Part shown: positions 9,401-18,200 of the stretch, in pieces | How the letters are laid out: every line of letters begins with the position of its first letter | Numbering within the stretch: position 1 is the first letter of the stretch | Source of the DNA: Aricia agestis | Taxonomy: Eukaryota; Arthropoda; Insecta; Lepidoptera; Lycaenidae | Length of the DNA: 64,000 nucleotides | Direction of reading: 5' to 3' | Assembly (NCBI RefSeq): GCF_905147365.1 | Contig: NC_056413.1 | Location: forward strand, 2,744,501-2,808,500 | Notes under the pieces: generated by a model | The model's database searches: none | Told to the model about the DNA's origin: nothing | What the model saw: the letters and a program-made list of their open reading frames with translations, nothing else | Program-made: the position numbers and the translations under genes

Positions 9401-11429
9401 GTTCATCGCGCGGGAACCGCACATTTTCCGGGATAAAAACTTTCCTATGTCCTTTCTCGGGACTCAAAGTACATCCATGCCAAATTTCAGTAAAATCGGT
9501 TCAGCGGTTCGAGCGTGAAGAGGTAACAGACAGACAGACAGACGGACACACTTTCGCATTTATAATATTAGTATGGATAGTATGGATTAGATGACGCCCG
9601 CAATTCCGTTGCTCCAATATTAGTTTATCGCGCGGGAACCGAATTTTTTCGGGATAAAAAGTATCCTATGGGCTTTTGTGCACTACACGGAATTTTACCA
9701 TCCGGCGCGGCGCGGCATCCCTATTTCTTCCGTTTTGATATGGCAAGTGTTAGTTATGAACGCTGGACGGTAAAATTCCGTGTAGTGCACAAACCCCCTA
9801 TATCCTTTCTCAGGACTCAAAGTATTTCTATACCAAATTTCTGCAAAATCGGTTTAACGGTTTGGGCGTGAAGAGGTAACAGAAATACTTTCGCATCCAT
9901 ACTTCCATATCCATACTAATATTATAAATGCGAAAGTGTGTCTGTCTGTCTGTTACCTCTTCACGCTCAAACCGCTGAACTGATTTTGCTGAAGTTTCGC
10001 ATTGAGATACTTTGAGTCCCGGGGAAGGACATGGAATACTTTTTGTTCCGGAAAAAATGTACGGTTTCTTCGCGATAAACAATTTTTGGCGCAACGGAGC
10101 TGCGGGCGTCATCTAGTTCATAATATTAGTATGGTCGTACGAGACGTCCTGTATAACAAAGTCTGTATGTCAGGAGCGAGCACATCTGCAGCAGCAGCGA
10201 GCACGAGCGGCGCGAACAGCGCGGCGGCGGCGGCGGCGGTGGCGGCGGCCAACGCGGCTGCCAACGCGCCGCCCGCCAAGAAACCCAAAATGGACACCTC
10301 GTACACGTGAGTATAGACTATAGAGTATACGCTGTGTTTTATATCATCAGGACGCTAAAATGACGCGTGTATCAGATATTCAGACAAGGTTAGCATTTAA
10401 AGGAAATAATTTACGGTACAGTCGCCGTGTGTTAGTTCGTGTGTGGGGATAATGCGTGGCGCCCTTAGGGTCACTTCAGACCGCAACGCGACGCGTAAAT
10501 GCATTTCTAAATTTGTATAGATTTGACAGATTTCAATTGCGTTCAGAAGTCTTGCGAATCTGACAAATCCATACTATACTCGGCGCGGCGAACCTTGATC
10601 CCTATGACACTGACATTTAATAACATTGTAGTGGCGTCACCATTAAATTAGGATCATATTGAAGACGTCTAAAAATGCCATTTATAAATTTTACGTAAGT
10701 GTATGCTATAACAATGATATTCCGTTGGAATTTTTAACAATTCTTAACATTTACAAGAAATTATCTCAATCTGAATTTACGTTTACGTCCTACAAAACTT
10801 ACGTCGTGTGACATTTAACGATTATGTAAGTTTTGCAGGACGTAAACGTAAATTCAGATTGACAGATCTGTTGAATCGAAATCAAATGGATAAAAAAGGC
10901 GGCCATCTTAAATAGCCGGCACCACTGAAATGTCAGTACGAAATCGATAATTTCGATTGCAATTCCTTTACGAAGTGATTCGATATTTTTAAATTATCGA
11001 TTAATTTTTGTTAGGTAACTTCCCTACTATTGTCAATTATAATGTGTCACGACTCACGCATATCATCATATAACGCACAAACTATAGTAATTAGACAATT
11101 GACATCCTAACAAAGTCGGCGTCAAGAGCACTTGCCAGTATGTTAGTAAAAACTAATAATACTGTGAGCAATAGATATTGACGTAAGACGATTTATTTTA
11201 ACAACGATATGGTAATTCCAGCGAGTGCGGCGTAACGGAGGAGGCGGTGCGGCGGTACCTGGCCCGCAAGCCGATGACGACCACCGAGCTGCTCACCAAG
11301 TTCAAGTCCAAGCGGTCCGGCGTCTCCAGCGAGCGGCTCGTCGAGACCATGACCCAGATCCTCAAGCGCATCAACCCCGTCAAGCAGAACATCAACGGCA
11401 AGATGTACTTGAGCATCAAGCAGACATAG
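491..11429 (+). CDS. TfIIFalpha: General transcription factor IIF subunit 1 (TFIIF alpha / RAP74), 3' exons
   Basis: Large subunit of TFIIF, which escorts RNA polymerase II to promoters and stimulates elongation in the nucleus. Seven exons are readable: 491-613, 1149-1248, 2198-2263, 3162-3310, 9013-9111, 10174-10306 and 11222-11429 (stop TAG). All have AG/GT borders and their phases join without a break over about 292 codons. The first five encode the acidic, Lys/Glu/Ser-rich central region (e.g. DEWIDSDDESSDSDGE), typical of RAP74. Exon six carries an alanine-rich tract and a KKPK motif. The last exon encodes the C-terminal winged-helix domain (TEEAVRRYLARKPMTT...INGKMYLSIKQT), which in this family contacts the FCP1 CTD phosphatase. 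The N-terminal dimerisation domain must lie left of the window. A 5.5 kb LINE sits in the intron between exons four and five. Identification is firm; alternative exon use is inferred separately. Confidence 0.93.
690..890. repeat. Foldback/MITE-like repeat (family K) in TFIIF-alpha intron
   Basis: Contains a short perfect hairpin (ttgacatacac/gtgtatgtcaa) and a segment with 'gaacaatttatttgacaataagatt' character that recurs in inverse orientation at 34126-34288. Non-coding; boundaries approximate. Confidence 0.5.
1277..1358 (+). other. Duplicated copy of TFIIF-alpha exon 2 (possible mutually exclusive exon)
   Basis: The last 72 bases of the exon at 1149-1248 and its donor (GAGAG then gtatata) recur at about 1287-1365; only the 5' part differs, with substitutions and a 4-base loss. 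The copy is preceded by a pyrimidine-rich AG (ctgccctctag), so an exon of 82 nt can be defined. Joined after 491-613 in place of the first copy it keeps the frame and the exit phase; joined in addition to it, the frame is lost. Only 28 bases separate the two copies, too few for an intron. Confidence 0.6.
1525..1713. mobile_element. Palindromic MITE, family E, copy 1
   Basis: A 189-bp near-perfect palindrome running from TACTCCACTCGGGCTA to TAGCCCGAGTGGAGTA, with arms of about 85-90 bp. A second copy is at 26913-27136. No coding capacity; typical of a non-autonomous DNA transposon with long terminal inverted repeats. Confidence 0.8.
2391..2525. repeat. Inverted-repeat (foldback) element
   Basis: The arms 'ctaggccggt...gtctcaagac...ctctgtgatt' and 'aatcacagag...gtcttgagac...ccggccctag' are imperfectly complementary across a short loop. 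It sits in the intron between 2263 and 3162. Confidence 0.6.
3041..3115. repeat. Short hairpin element with a fragment copy at 3394-3420
   Basis: The sequence starts 'gtagccgtcagg' and ends 'cctgacggctac', with internal complementary 'gtgtcaaa' segments. A single arm, 'gtagccgtcaggtttatcgtg', recurs just before the LINE insertion site. Non-coding. Confidence 0.6.
3920..5551 (+). pseudogene. LINE ORF1 (nucleic-acid-binding gag-like protein), interrupted by one TGA
   Basis: Starts at an ATG in strong context (catcATGGCC). A long low-complexity Ser/Pro/Ala region is followed by an RRM-like segment, then CCHC zinc knuckles. The first knuckle (CHRCQLYGHSARNC) ends just before an in-frame TGA at 4961-4963. 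Reading continues in the same frame after it through a second, stop-spanning knuckle and a third (CVLCKTQGHPANYRGC), then a Pro/Ala/Lys-rich tail, ending TAA at 5549-5551. The stop falls in a tgagac context that would arise from a CpG transition (cga to tga). In this family ORF1 packages the RNA into ribonucleoprotein. With the stop, only a 347-residue product lacking most knuckles is expected. Confidence 0.88.
5551..8721 (+). CDS. LINE ORF2: apurinic-like endonuclease and reverse transcriptase
   Basis: Uninterrupted 1056-residue protein. Residues 1 to about 230 are an exonuclease/endonuclease/phosphatase-type domain: QETF near residue 48, GDLNCKHTEWG, and the SDHRPVKI box. The reverse transcriptase domain (about 430-720) has YRPISLISCLGKIYERV, AFDKIWH, GVPQGSVLSPTLYNLY, and the catalytic FADD at about 682-685. 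A C-terminal region with 'RVQNRFLRMATGAPRYMRN' follows. Its start codon shares one base with the ORF1 stop (taATG), the arrangement known to couple translation by termination-reinitiation in the silkworm element SART1. It nicks chromosomal DNA and copies its RNA there. No internal stop or frameshift is seen, so the enzyme may be functional. Confidence 0.94.
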   Translation: MDSTGRIKPRSLQVVTFNTNGIHNNIDEIREFVLNHNVDILLVQETFLKPSRKSPKIANYKIVRNDRTRSQLGGTMIYYKKSLHCVPLEPPSLTNLETSICHISMTDHQPIIIVSAYLASKMPITSSELGSLFNLGNAVIIAGDLNCKHTEWGNVISNTNGIRLTALSDSLNFAILAPNDPTRYDTASRSNNLTHSPSVIDIALVKNININISLETIHELNSDHRPVKIALGNSNQLAASTKKIIDYKLLGDNLKNLQSSHLDLIPDFIENSKVALEASLHLTDHLVENIEKSSREMPTIHENRWPLPDDIKESIRLRNAAKRTYDRYPSEDWRRALRHYEREVKYKIKQHKAERWDRLLSELEPSHTAYWPLAKSLKKDTESDMPPLNRSNRPPALEDIDKAECLADTIENQCRPSTLPTDPDHVNLVNTEVESRLMAPPSEPLRPVDAEEIKDIIKDLNSRKPPGLDGISNKTLKLLPSTIIELLVSIFNALLLGCSFPDIWKVAIIIGIHKPGKLRTEPSSYRPISLISCLGKIYERVILRRLKDVIVDKKLLPDEQFAFREFHSCPAQVHRLTEYILEQKNNRKPTCAVFFDVAKAFDKIWHNGLIYKLFKLGIPDSLVIIISNYLKNRKFRFRVEGILSSLRDLEAGVPQGSVLSPTLYNLYTSDLPTHPRVQKALFADDTALFFAHRQIAFASKKLQEAVTELGKWFAKWRIELNPDKSHAILFNGLKRKKMQPISLHGKLIPEVTAVKYLGVVLNKSMSFTNHISNTVRKAKFVLYKLYPLLNASSKMSLRHKLTLYKTCIRTILTYACVSFAHISDNQLNQLQRVQNRFLRMATGAPRYMRNIDLHRDCELITIKAYIKELSERFFEKGKVHPNPLIRKAVDYEHDASFRYPFRRPKHILADPVDPITEYVTYCVQLRKHKSHSPAWLVLHRGRRRRLPRGLNTTRTTNRQTDRNPVWSSIPGSSSHADSIGTHLNHDRDRDIVVESSTNYFDIRTYTRMSPQPDSEGERDGPLLSNNINNLSSSTAITRTQLVCATAREQPHSSESE
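9163..10117. repeat. Cluster of interspersed repeat family A, copies in both orientations
   Basis: Three plus-oriented partial copies (about 9163-9375, 9360-9590, 9585-9925) run 'gatgacgcccgcaa...' to 'cgcatttataatattagt'; one inverted copy (9903-10117) follows. Marker phrases are 'aaatcggttcagcggtt' and 'gaagaggtaacagacagac'. Other copies: 27137-27373, 36203-36560, 38138-38500, 47296-47503. A non-autonomous family without coding capacity. Confidence 0.8.
9669..9795. mobile_element. Small palindromic MITE nested in a family A repeat
   Basis: The arms 'tgtgcactacacggaatttt' and its reverse complement flank a spacer containing 'ggcgcggcgcgg'. The insertion separates 'gtatccta' from 'tatcctttctcagg', which are continuous in the other family A copies. 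Confidence 0.7.
10768..10862. repeat. Inverted repeat in the last TFIIF-alpha intron
   Basis: 'caatctgaatttacgtttac' and its reverse complement, each extending for about 38 bp, flank a short spacer. Otherwise 10307-11221 shows nothing recognisable. Confidence 0.7.
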
Positions 11430-12262
11430 TTGAAAATGTTAATGGAGTTCCTCTCATTCATTCAGCACGAAGCAGATTTGTATTAAAATTGTTAATGGAG
11501 TTCCTTTATTGAATGGTACTGTGTTAGAAATTTCATAGACTTGGGCTTTGTCACACTAGCCATTTGCGGACGGAGCGGTTGCCCGTTGGTTATGTATTAT
11601 GATCTAGTTACCGCCGTGCAACCGATTCACACATGAACCGCTAGTGTGATAAGGCTAGCTAAGTTACTTGGTCAAGTTATTTCAAGCTCAGTTGATATTG
11701 ACTTAAAATACAACCAAAGGCTAACTTTGACTTGTAACCAAATAATGTAGGCCCGTAATATGCTTACAAATCGACTTCTCTCATGATATCAATAAAAATA
11801 ATTCGAAAACTGCGTACAAAGGAAGTAAATGACTATTGACTGCATACTAACTTACTGTAGCCCATGGGTAAGTTAGAAAGAATTGCATCGTAAAGATGAC
11901 ATAGCAGTTACCAGAAAATTTATACTTGATCTACACTATGAAAGACCGACTGATTTAATTTCCTCTTTTTCTCTTTTTGATTTCGTATATATTAATGTAT
12001 TAATTTGCGTACCTAAAAATTGTTCTAATGTATTAGAACAATTTTTAGGTACGCAAATGTGTAAATAGATTCATATTTCTGTTGAAAGCAGTATCGAATT
12101 GTTAATGTAATTTACACTGGACAATATTTACATGGTTTTTTCTATAAATTGTAATAACCAAAGGTGAATAATTTATTTGACCTAAATGTTAAAATGTTAA
12201 CTTCTTCGTTTATAACATCTGTTACATTGCATATATCAATGTATTTATAAGTGAATAAATAA
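11430..12262 (+). other. Probable 3' UTR of TFIIF-alpha with AATAAA signal and a hairpin
   Basis: The first clear AATAAA run after the stop lies near 12253-12265 (gtgaataaataatac). Within the stretch, 12003-12058 is a perfect 27-bp inverted repeat around a two-base centre (atttgcgtacc...ggtacgcaaat). The extent of the transcript is inferred from the signal alone. Confidence 0.45.
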
Positions 12263-14540
12263 TACATATTTTTAATATTGCAATTTTATTTACTTTTAAT
12301 TTACTGATGAATGAAACTTTGTAATATTACACACTAAAGTAATCAAAATAAAAAATATTATTTTATAAAATATAATTATTTATTTTCAAACATTATTTAC
12401 TCATACATTCTTGTAAAAATTAGATATGTTACAATTTAAAACTATAAATTGACATAAGACACATAAAAGGCGTTTTAAATTAAATTTAGCTACAATTAGG
12501 GCAAAATTTGATTTTGCCCTATTTTGTTTAGATTATTCTAAACAATTTATCTACATACTATTAAGTATTCATTCAGACAAAAAGAAACCACTTTGTAACG
12601 GAAAGTTTTATTGCCGTTGCCTTTTGTCCGATGTTTATCTATTCAATAGCTTTTTGATTGGTGAATATTTTTTTAAGCTGATCGCACATATTTTGTCTGC
12701 ACCGTACTCGCCGTACCCGTCAAACGCACCGCATAGCACACGAAATGCGGCGCGTTTATTGTGATAAATGTGCGATCACCTTTAGACTTTAGTCAATCAA
12801 AAACTCTATTGAATAGACAAACTTCGGACAAAAACACTTAGAAATCAGGCATTACAATAATCATTCAAGTAGGCTTGTGCTTTTAGAGACCTGTATTTTT
12901 AATACTTATACAGATATTATCATACACAATCTTACAATAATAATAATTAACAGCACTCAACGTTTCAATTTTAAATAATGCTTACTCACAAGTCACAACC
13001 ATAATTTATTAACCAATAAAAATCTACCATTTAATTTTATTCACCACCAATTCTACAAATTTGAAAATTCTGACTTTCAGAGTTCACTTTACTTACAAAA
13101 TTATACAAAAGTTCTCTGAATAAATTTTATGACAAAACCATTCCACAATGATAACTAAATTAAATATCAACAATACCACAAATTCTTGCTGGAAAGAATA
13201 TGAAGATACATACCTACTATGGGCTGTGGCCTGTGTCTGATATGTTTATGCCTTTCTATAAATATTCTTTTTAGCTGCTATTTTAGTAAAATATAAATAA
13301 AAAATATTCTAGTAGCGGGGTTTTCATGTAGCTACTTGTATGATAATATTTTGTAATTTGTAGTCACGTCAAAAATGTTAAAATAAATTGGCTAGGCACT
13401 TTTTGTTACCGCAAATGTGAACTTATCATTAAAGATAATAATGAAATGCAATTTAACATGTGAACTAATATTAATGTTATCATGTATAAGGTACGTTATC
13501 ACAGCGTATTATAATTAATAATAATATAAAATTCACTGGCCTTTCAATGGCCTTTTGCTATTATAATTTGTGCTTTCTACACAACAATTCTATAGCAATT
13601 GTTTTACTCATACATTTCGTTTTATGCAAGGAAACAATATACTTATCTATATTATAATCCAGTGTTCTCCAACCTTATGGAACAAGCTTATGTACTAGAG
13701 AACTATTTCAGTAAAAAAAAAATATCCACAGCCGAACATATAACCTCCTCGTTTTTTGGAAGTCGGTTAAAAACAATAAAGATTTAACATAATATTGTAG
13801 GAGAATGTTTACAAAAGGTTAATATGTTCTTAGGTCGCGAAATTTTTTTTATACTCGGGGTCACATCATAAAAAGGTTGAAAAACACTTATAATCCAAAA
13901 TATAACGATGCACAGAATTTTAATCAAATTTTGACATTTCAAAGTTTTGCGGTTCTGTAGTAACCACATGATTAACAATAACAATATACCTATCTATTAC
14001 TTAATACAATTTTTCAACAAAACATTAAAAACATATTAATATTTTACCGTGCGGTACTCATTGAGCAATACAAGTAGGCATCTACTGAAGAAATAAGAAT
14101 ACAGAGGAATCTCAATTACATACTATATTTCTTTTCAAAATATAGAGCCTATAATTAGCCTAGGCTATAGTAGTACGTACGTAGGTATTCATACACTTAC
14201 TCATCACTATTTTGCTTTTTCATTAATGACAATATTGATTATTAACTGTATAATAATAAAATGCGCTCCGAGCATGCCCTCGTGAGAACGAGATAGCACT
14301 TTTGCGCGAGGGAAAGAGACAAGTAGCGGTGGGTTAATGTACGAATTGCCACGTGTTTACGATAAAGTATATTACAGTTGGAACTCGATAAACCAGACTA
14401 ATTCGGATAACCGAAAATCCGGAGAATCGAATGTGTGAAGAAAAGCGGGTTCGGTGCATATTATGAATACTTATTGTTATGTGTTTGTTAAAAATTACAC
14501 AGAAAACCAATGCTTATTTAATAATTATTAAGTAGTAAGC
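12263..14540. other. AT-rich intergenic spacer
   Basis: No gene is seen. A short inverted-repeat element of family G (starting gctgatcgcaca, ending tgtgcgatcacc) lies at 12677-12780; related copies are at about 15437-15721 and 24526-24731. The remainder is low-complexity AT-rich DNA. Confidence 0.6.
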
Positions 14541-14921
14541 AGTGGTGGCTCTAGGGGGTGGCGAACAGTAGCTCTACCATGAGTTAAAAGCTATAGTATT
14601 TATTGATACTCGATATCGACTACGTAAATATTTAGTATGGCGATTTAAGTTCCCCAAGTAACCGCTAGAGGCGCTGTAAAATTTGCCATACAAAAAATTT
14701 ACGGCAGTCGGAATCGAGTATCAAAAAATACTATAGCTTTAAACTTAACTTAAGCATGGTAGAGCTACAGGGTAATCCCCCGGGACGTCGCTCTTGCAGG
14801 GCCCTCGCAAGGCGCTAGGTATTTTATCGTAAGACAGAGGGTCTCGCAAAGACCTGCCACCCAGGGCCCCGCATAGACCTTCTGCCTGGGGCCTCGCAAT
14901 GGCAAAGGCCGCCACTGATTA
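14541..14921. repeat. Repeat interrupted by a palindromic MITE (14568-14768)
   Basis: The outer repeat begins 'agtggtggctctaggg' and ends 'ggccgccactg', which are complementary ends. Inside it, 'gtagctctaccatg...gctatagta' and its reverse complement form a 200-bp foldback insertion. Confidence 0.6.
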
Positions 14922-14998
14922 AAATACAATTTTACAGTGGCAGTCCGGATAATCGCGAATCCGTATAACCGAGGCCCGGATAAGCGAGTTTCTACTCT

Positions 14999-15165
14999 AT
15001 GTACCATCGAGGAAATTGATTCCTAGGCAGTCGATAAACCAAAGTCATTTGGTCGAATCATGTCAATTCAATGTTAATTGTGATTTGTCGGATAAGTATG
15101 ACATAACGCGACCAAACTACGTAGGTCCCCCATCTGCCTAGGAATCAACTTCTGTGATAGTACAT
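14999..15165. mobile_element. MITE family F, copy 1
   Basis: Terminal inverted repeats 'atgtaccatcgaggaa...cctaggcag' and 'ctgcctaggaatcaacttc...gtacat'. It lies just 77 bp beyond the SLC22 stop codon, so it may be part of that 3' UTR. Confidence 0.75.
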
Positions 15166-15241
15166 TTTGTACTTGTTATGACGAGCGGCTTTAGCGACTA
15201 GCTAAGAGCCAGTGAGTAGTACCTAAGTTTGTGTACCGTCG

Positions 15242-18200
15242 TTAAGTAACCAAAGCTTTCTGTTTCTCATCCATCGCTTGCTCTTCCACATCCTCGGCTT
15301 TCCTGTTGGGAAATAGAAACGTGTCACAGTGAATAAATTGATAGATAAATAACATCTTAAGGCGATCGCTTATTTATCAGCATTCAGCACGCACGCGCCG
15401 AAGGCCTTTTACAATTCGTTGTATAAAATGATGTGAACCTCGCACATTCGTCCGCACCGTACGCGCTGCATTTCGTGTACTATGTGGTGCGCACGACGCG
15501 CAGGGCCCCGTAAGGGCTACTGGCGCCTGTGTGCAAAAAAAGGATTTTGGCTACCCCTTTAGGAAAATTTTTGCGGTCCTTGGTTTTGGCGCCCCTAAAG
15601 ATGGCAATTTGGCGCCCCAGAGGATGGTGCCCGTGTGCATTGCACACATTGCACATATGGTAGCAGGGGCCCTGACAACGCGTATGGCGCGAATGGTGCT
15701 GACAAATGTGCGATCAGCTAATAAGAGCCAGGGGCAACCAGACCTACGTCTGCATTTGTAAAAACCTGAAAGTTTTCTGTACTTTCCCCACATAGAGTTA
15801 AGAACGACCAGCGAAAATCGACTATAGAGTTTTGGTCGCAGTTACTTCGGAAGTATCAAGTACCTAGTGAAGGTCTGCCTAGCTTTCGTTAAAATATATT
15901 TTGATCTTATTTTCTTAGCAGAAACTTATGGCTTTCAGACGGGATGTCTGACAGTTGAAAGCAACTAAGGCCTAAATAGGTACCACCGAGGAAGTTGATT
16001 TCTATGCAATTGACAGACCAACGTTACTTGGTCGAATATGTCAATTCAATGTTAATTGTGATCTGTCAGCTAGGTTTGACGTAACGCAACCAAACTACTT
16101 AGGTCCCCGATTTGCATAGGAATCAACTTCTCTGATAGTACATTTGAAGGGAGTCTCTAGTCCCTGAATCCTGATTCGGAAACTTAATCGCGCGACATCC
16201 AACAAACGCTCGCCGCGCTAGGCACTGACTAATGACCGCACGGTAAAGTTTCCGAATCCGTGTCAAACGGAAATAGTGAATCGCCTTGTTAATCGGGTAA
16301 AAACATCTCTACAAGTAAATTTTTACTCACCCGCACACTGTGAAGCTGCGCACGAACCGCTCGCCCTCGTCGATGGTCTGCGGCATCGGCTTGCCGTTGG
16401 TCTCCGGCACGAATATACCGACACTACCCCCCACCACCGCGCACACGCCCAGGATCAGCAGCGGCAGCGGTGACCATAGACGTTCCTGTACAAATGAGAC
16501 AACAATTTTTTCTATAATCCTACCTTCTGAGGGGGGTGCTACCTCGTAGTTAGGGCACTATTCTCCTGCTATAATATTTTGTAACTATGTCTTAATAATT
16601 GTACCATGTTCTTTTGTATTGTGGGAGTCGGGACTTCGGGAGAACTTAATAAAGATTATTGATTGATTGAGAAAGAAACCAAGGTAAATTCTTTCTTCCG
16701 TGTCCACGAATGCCCGACTCACCGAATACACGATAAACGGCGATATGACGGTCGCGACGTATCCGCTGACGTGTATGAGGGAGGAGCCGGACGCGCGCAC
16801 CGGCGTCGGCAGCAGCTCCGTGGACCACTGCAGCACCGTGTTGTACGACATGTTGATGAGGAACCGCGCCATTATCGCTAGAGTCACCTGCGGCACGCCT
16901 GCAACATGGGACAAGGAGTTTAAGACTCCAGTGAGAAATAAGAATCAATCAACAAGTTCATGGTCCTGTGCGATCGACACAGAGAAAAGTAGAGACGAAT
17001 ACAAACATTGACCCCGATGCCTTATGAACAAGGGCTGAACTCGCAAGAACACAAAATAATGTAGAGTACGATATCGTCTTTAGATTATGACAACATGACG
17101 TGTCTACCGGGAAAATATTATTATATTGAATAAATCTTATTTTACACAAATCACAATACAGTACCAAGTATGTGATATTTTACTGTAATGCTAAGTACTC
17201 ACATACGGTTTTGCTCGATAGTTTTACTCGAAATCGAGCAAAAACCACCGTGTGGACCGCAAAACTCACAGCTCGAAGGCTCGCATCGAGCCAGTTTGAA
17301 GGCTCGAATCGAGCCGGCTTGACAATTTTTTGACACTAGTTTTCTTCGAGCAGGAGTAAAACTATCGAGCAATGCTGAATGTGTGTACGAAAGCCCGAGC
17401 CGTGGTTTTTACTCTACATGATTGGTCGATCGAGCAAAACCGTATGTGAGTACTAGCACTAAGGCTGTGGAGTGTGGACTGTGGTGTTTTCCCCTCAAGC
17501 CAGCCTATTAGAGCTGAAGGTGAGTACCCCAATACTCACCTTTGGGCACGAAGATCGCGATGAGAATCAACACGCCGGATATCGTCATCGGCACACACGT
17601 CAGCATTCGACGGCCCCATCTGACAATAAACATTAAGATCACTAGATTAATTTGAATACTATGCCTGGCGTTATAACTTAAGTATTTGAAACATGTCTCC
17701 ACTACAGTTCAGTATCTAGCCACTATCATCACTCACTTGTCTAGCACGAAGGCAAGCAGCGTGACGCTGGGTATCTCCGTGGCTGATGTCAGGGTGAAGG
17801 TGATGAAGAAGTCCAGGCCGAGGCCCTCCGACATGCGCACGAGGCCGTCGAAGATCAGCGCGCACGCCATGTATATGAACACCAGCAGTATCGCCATGTT
17901 ACGTAGTGGACCGCTGCGCATCAGGTCCACGATGGATTCTGACGTGTTGCGCGTCTGGTTGGATTTGATCTGGAAGAGGAGTATTAATGTTCAAACTTGT
18001 AAGTCGTACCTACATAGATGCTATGAAAGAAGTGCGTTGGCGTATAAATAATTTGTTTGGGTTACGTAAAGTGAATTTTTAACGTAACTAATACCAATTG
18101 GACCCGACATAGCCCAACCAAATTATAGCACTGCCTGACCTAATAATTATTATAGGTCTGATCACTGATGTCATTACCTATGTAGCTACAGAGCTTGAAA

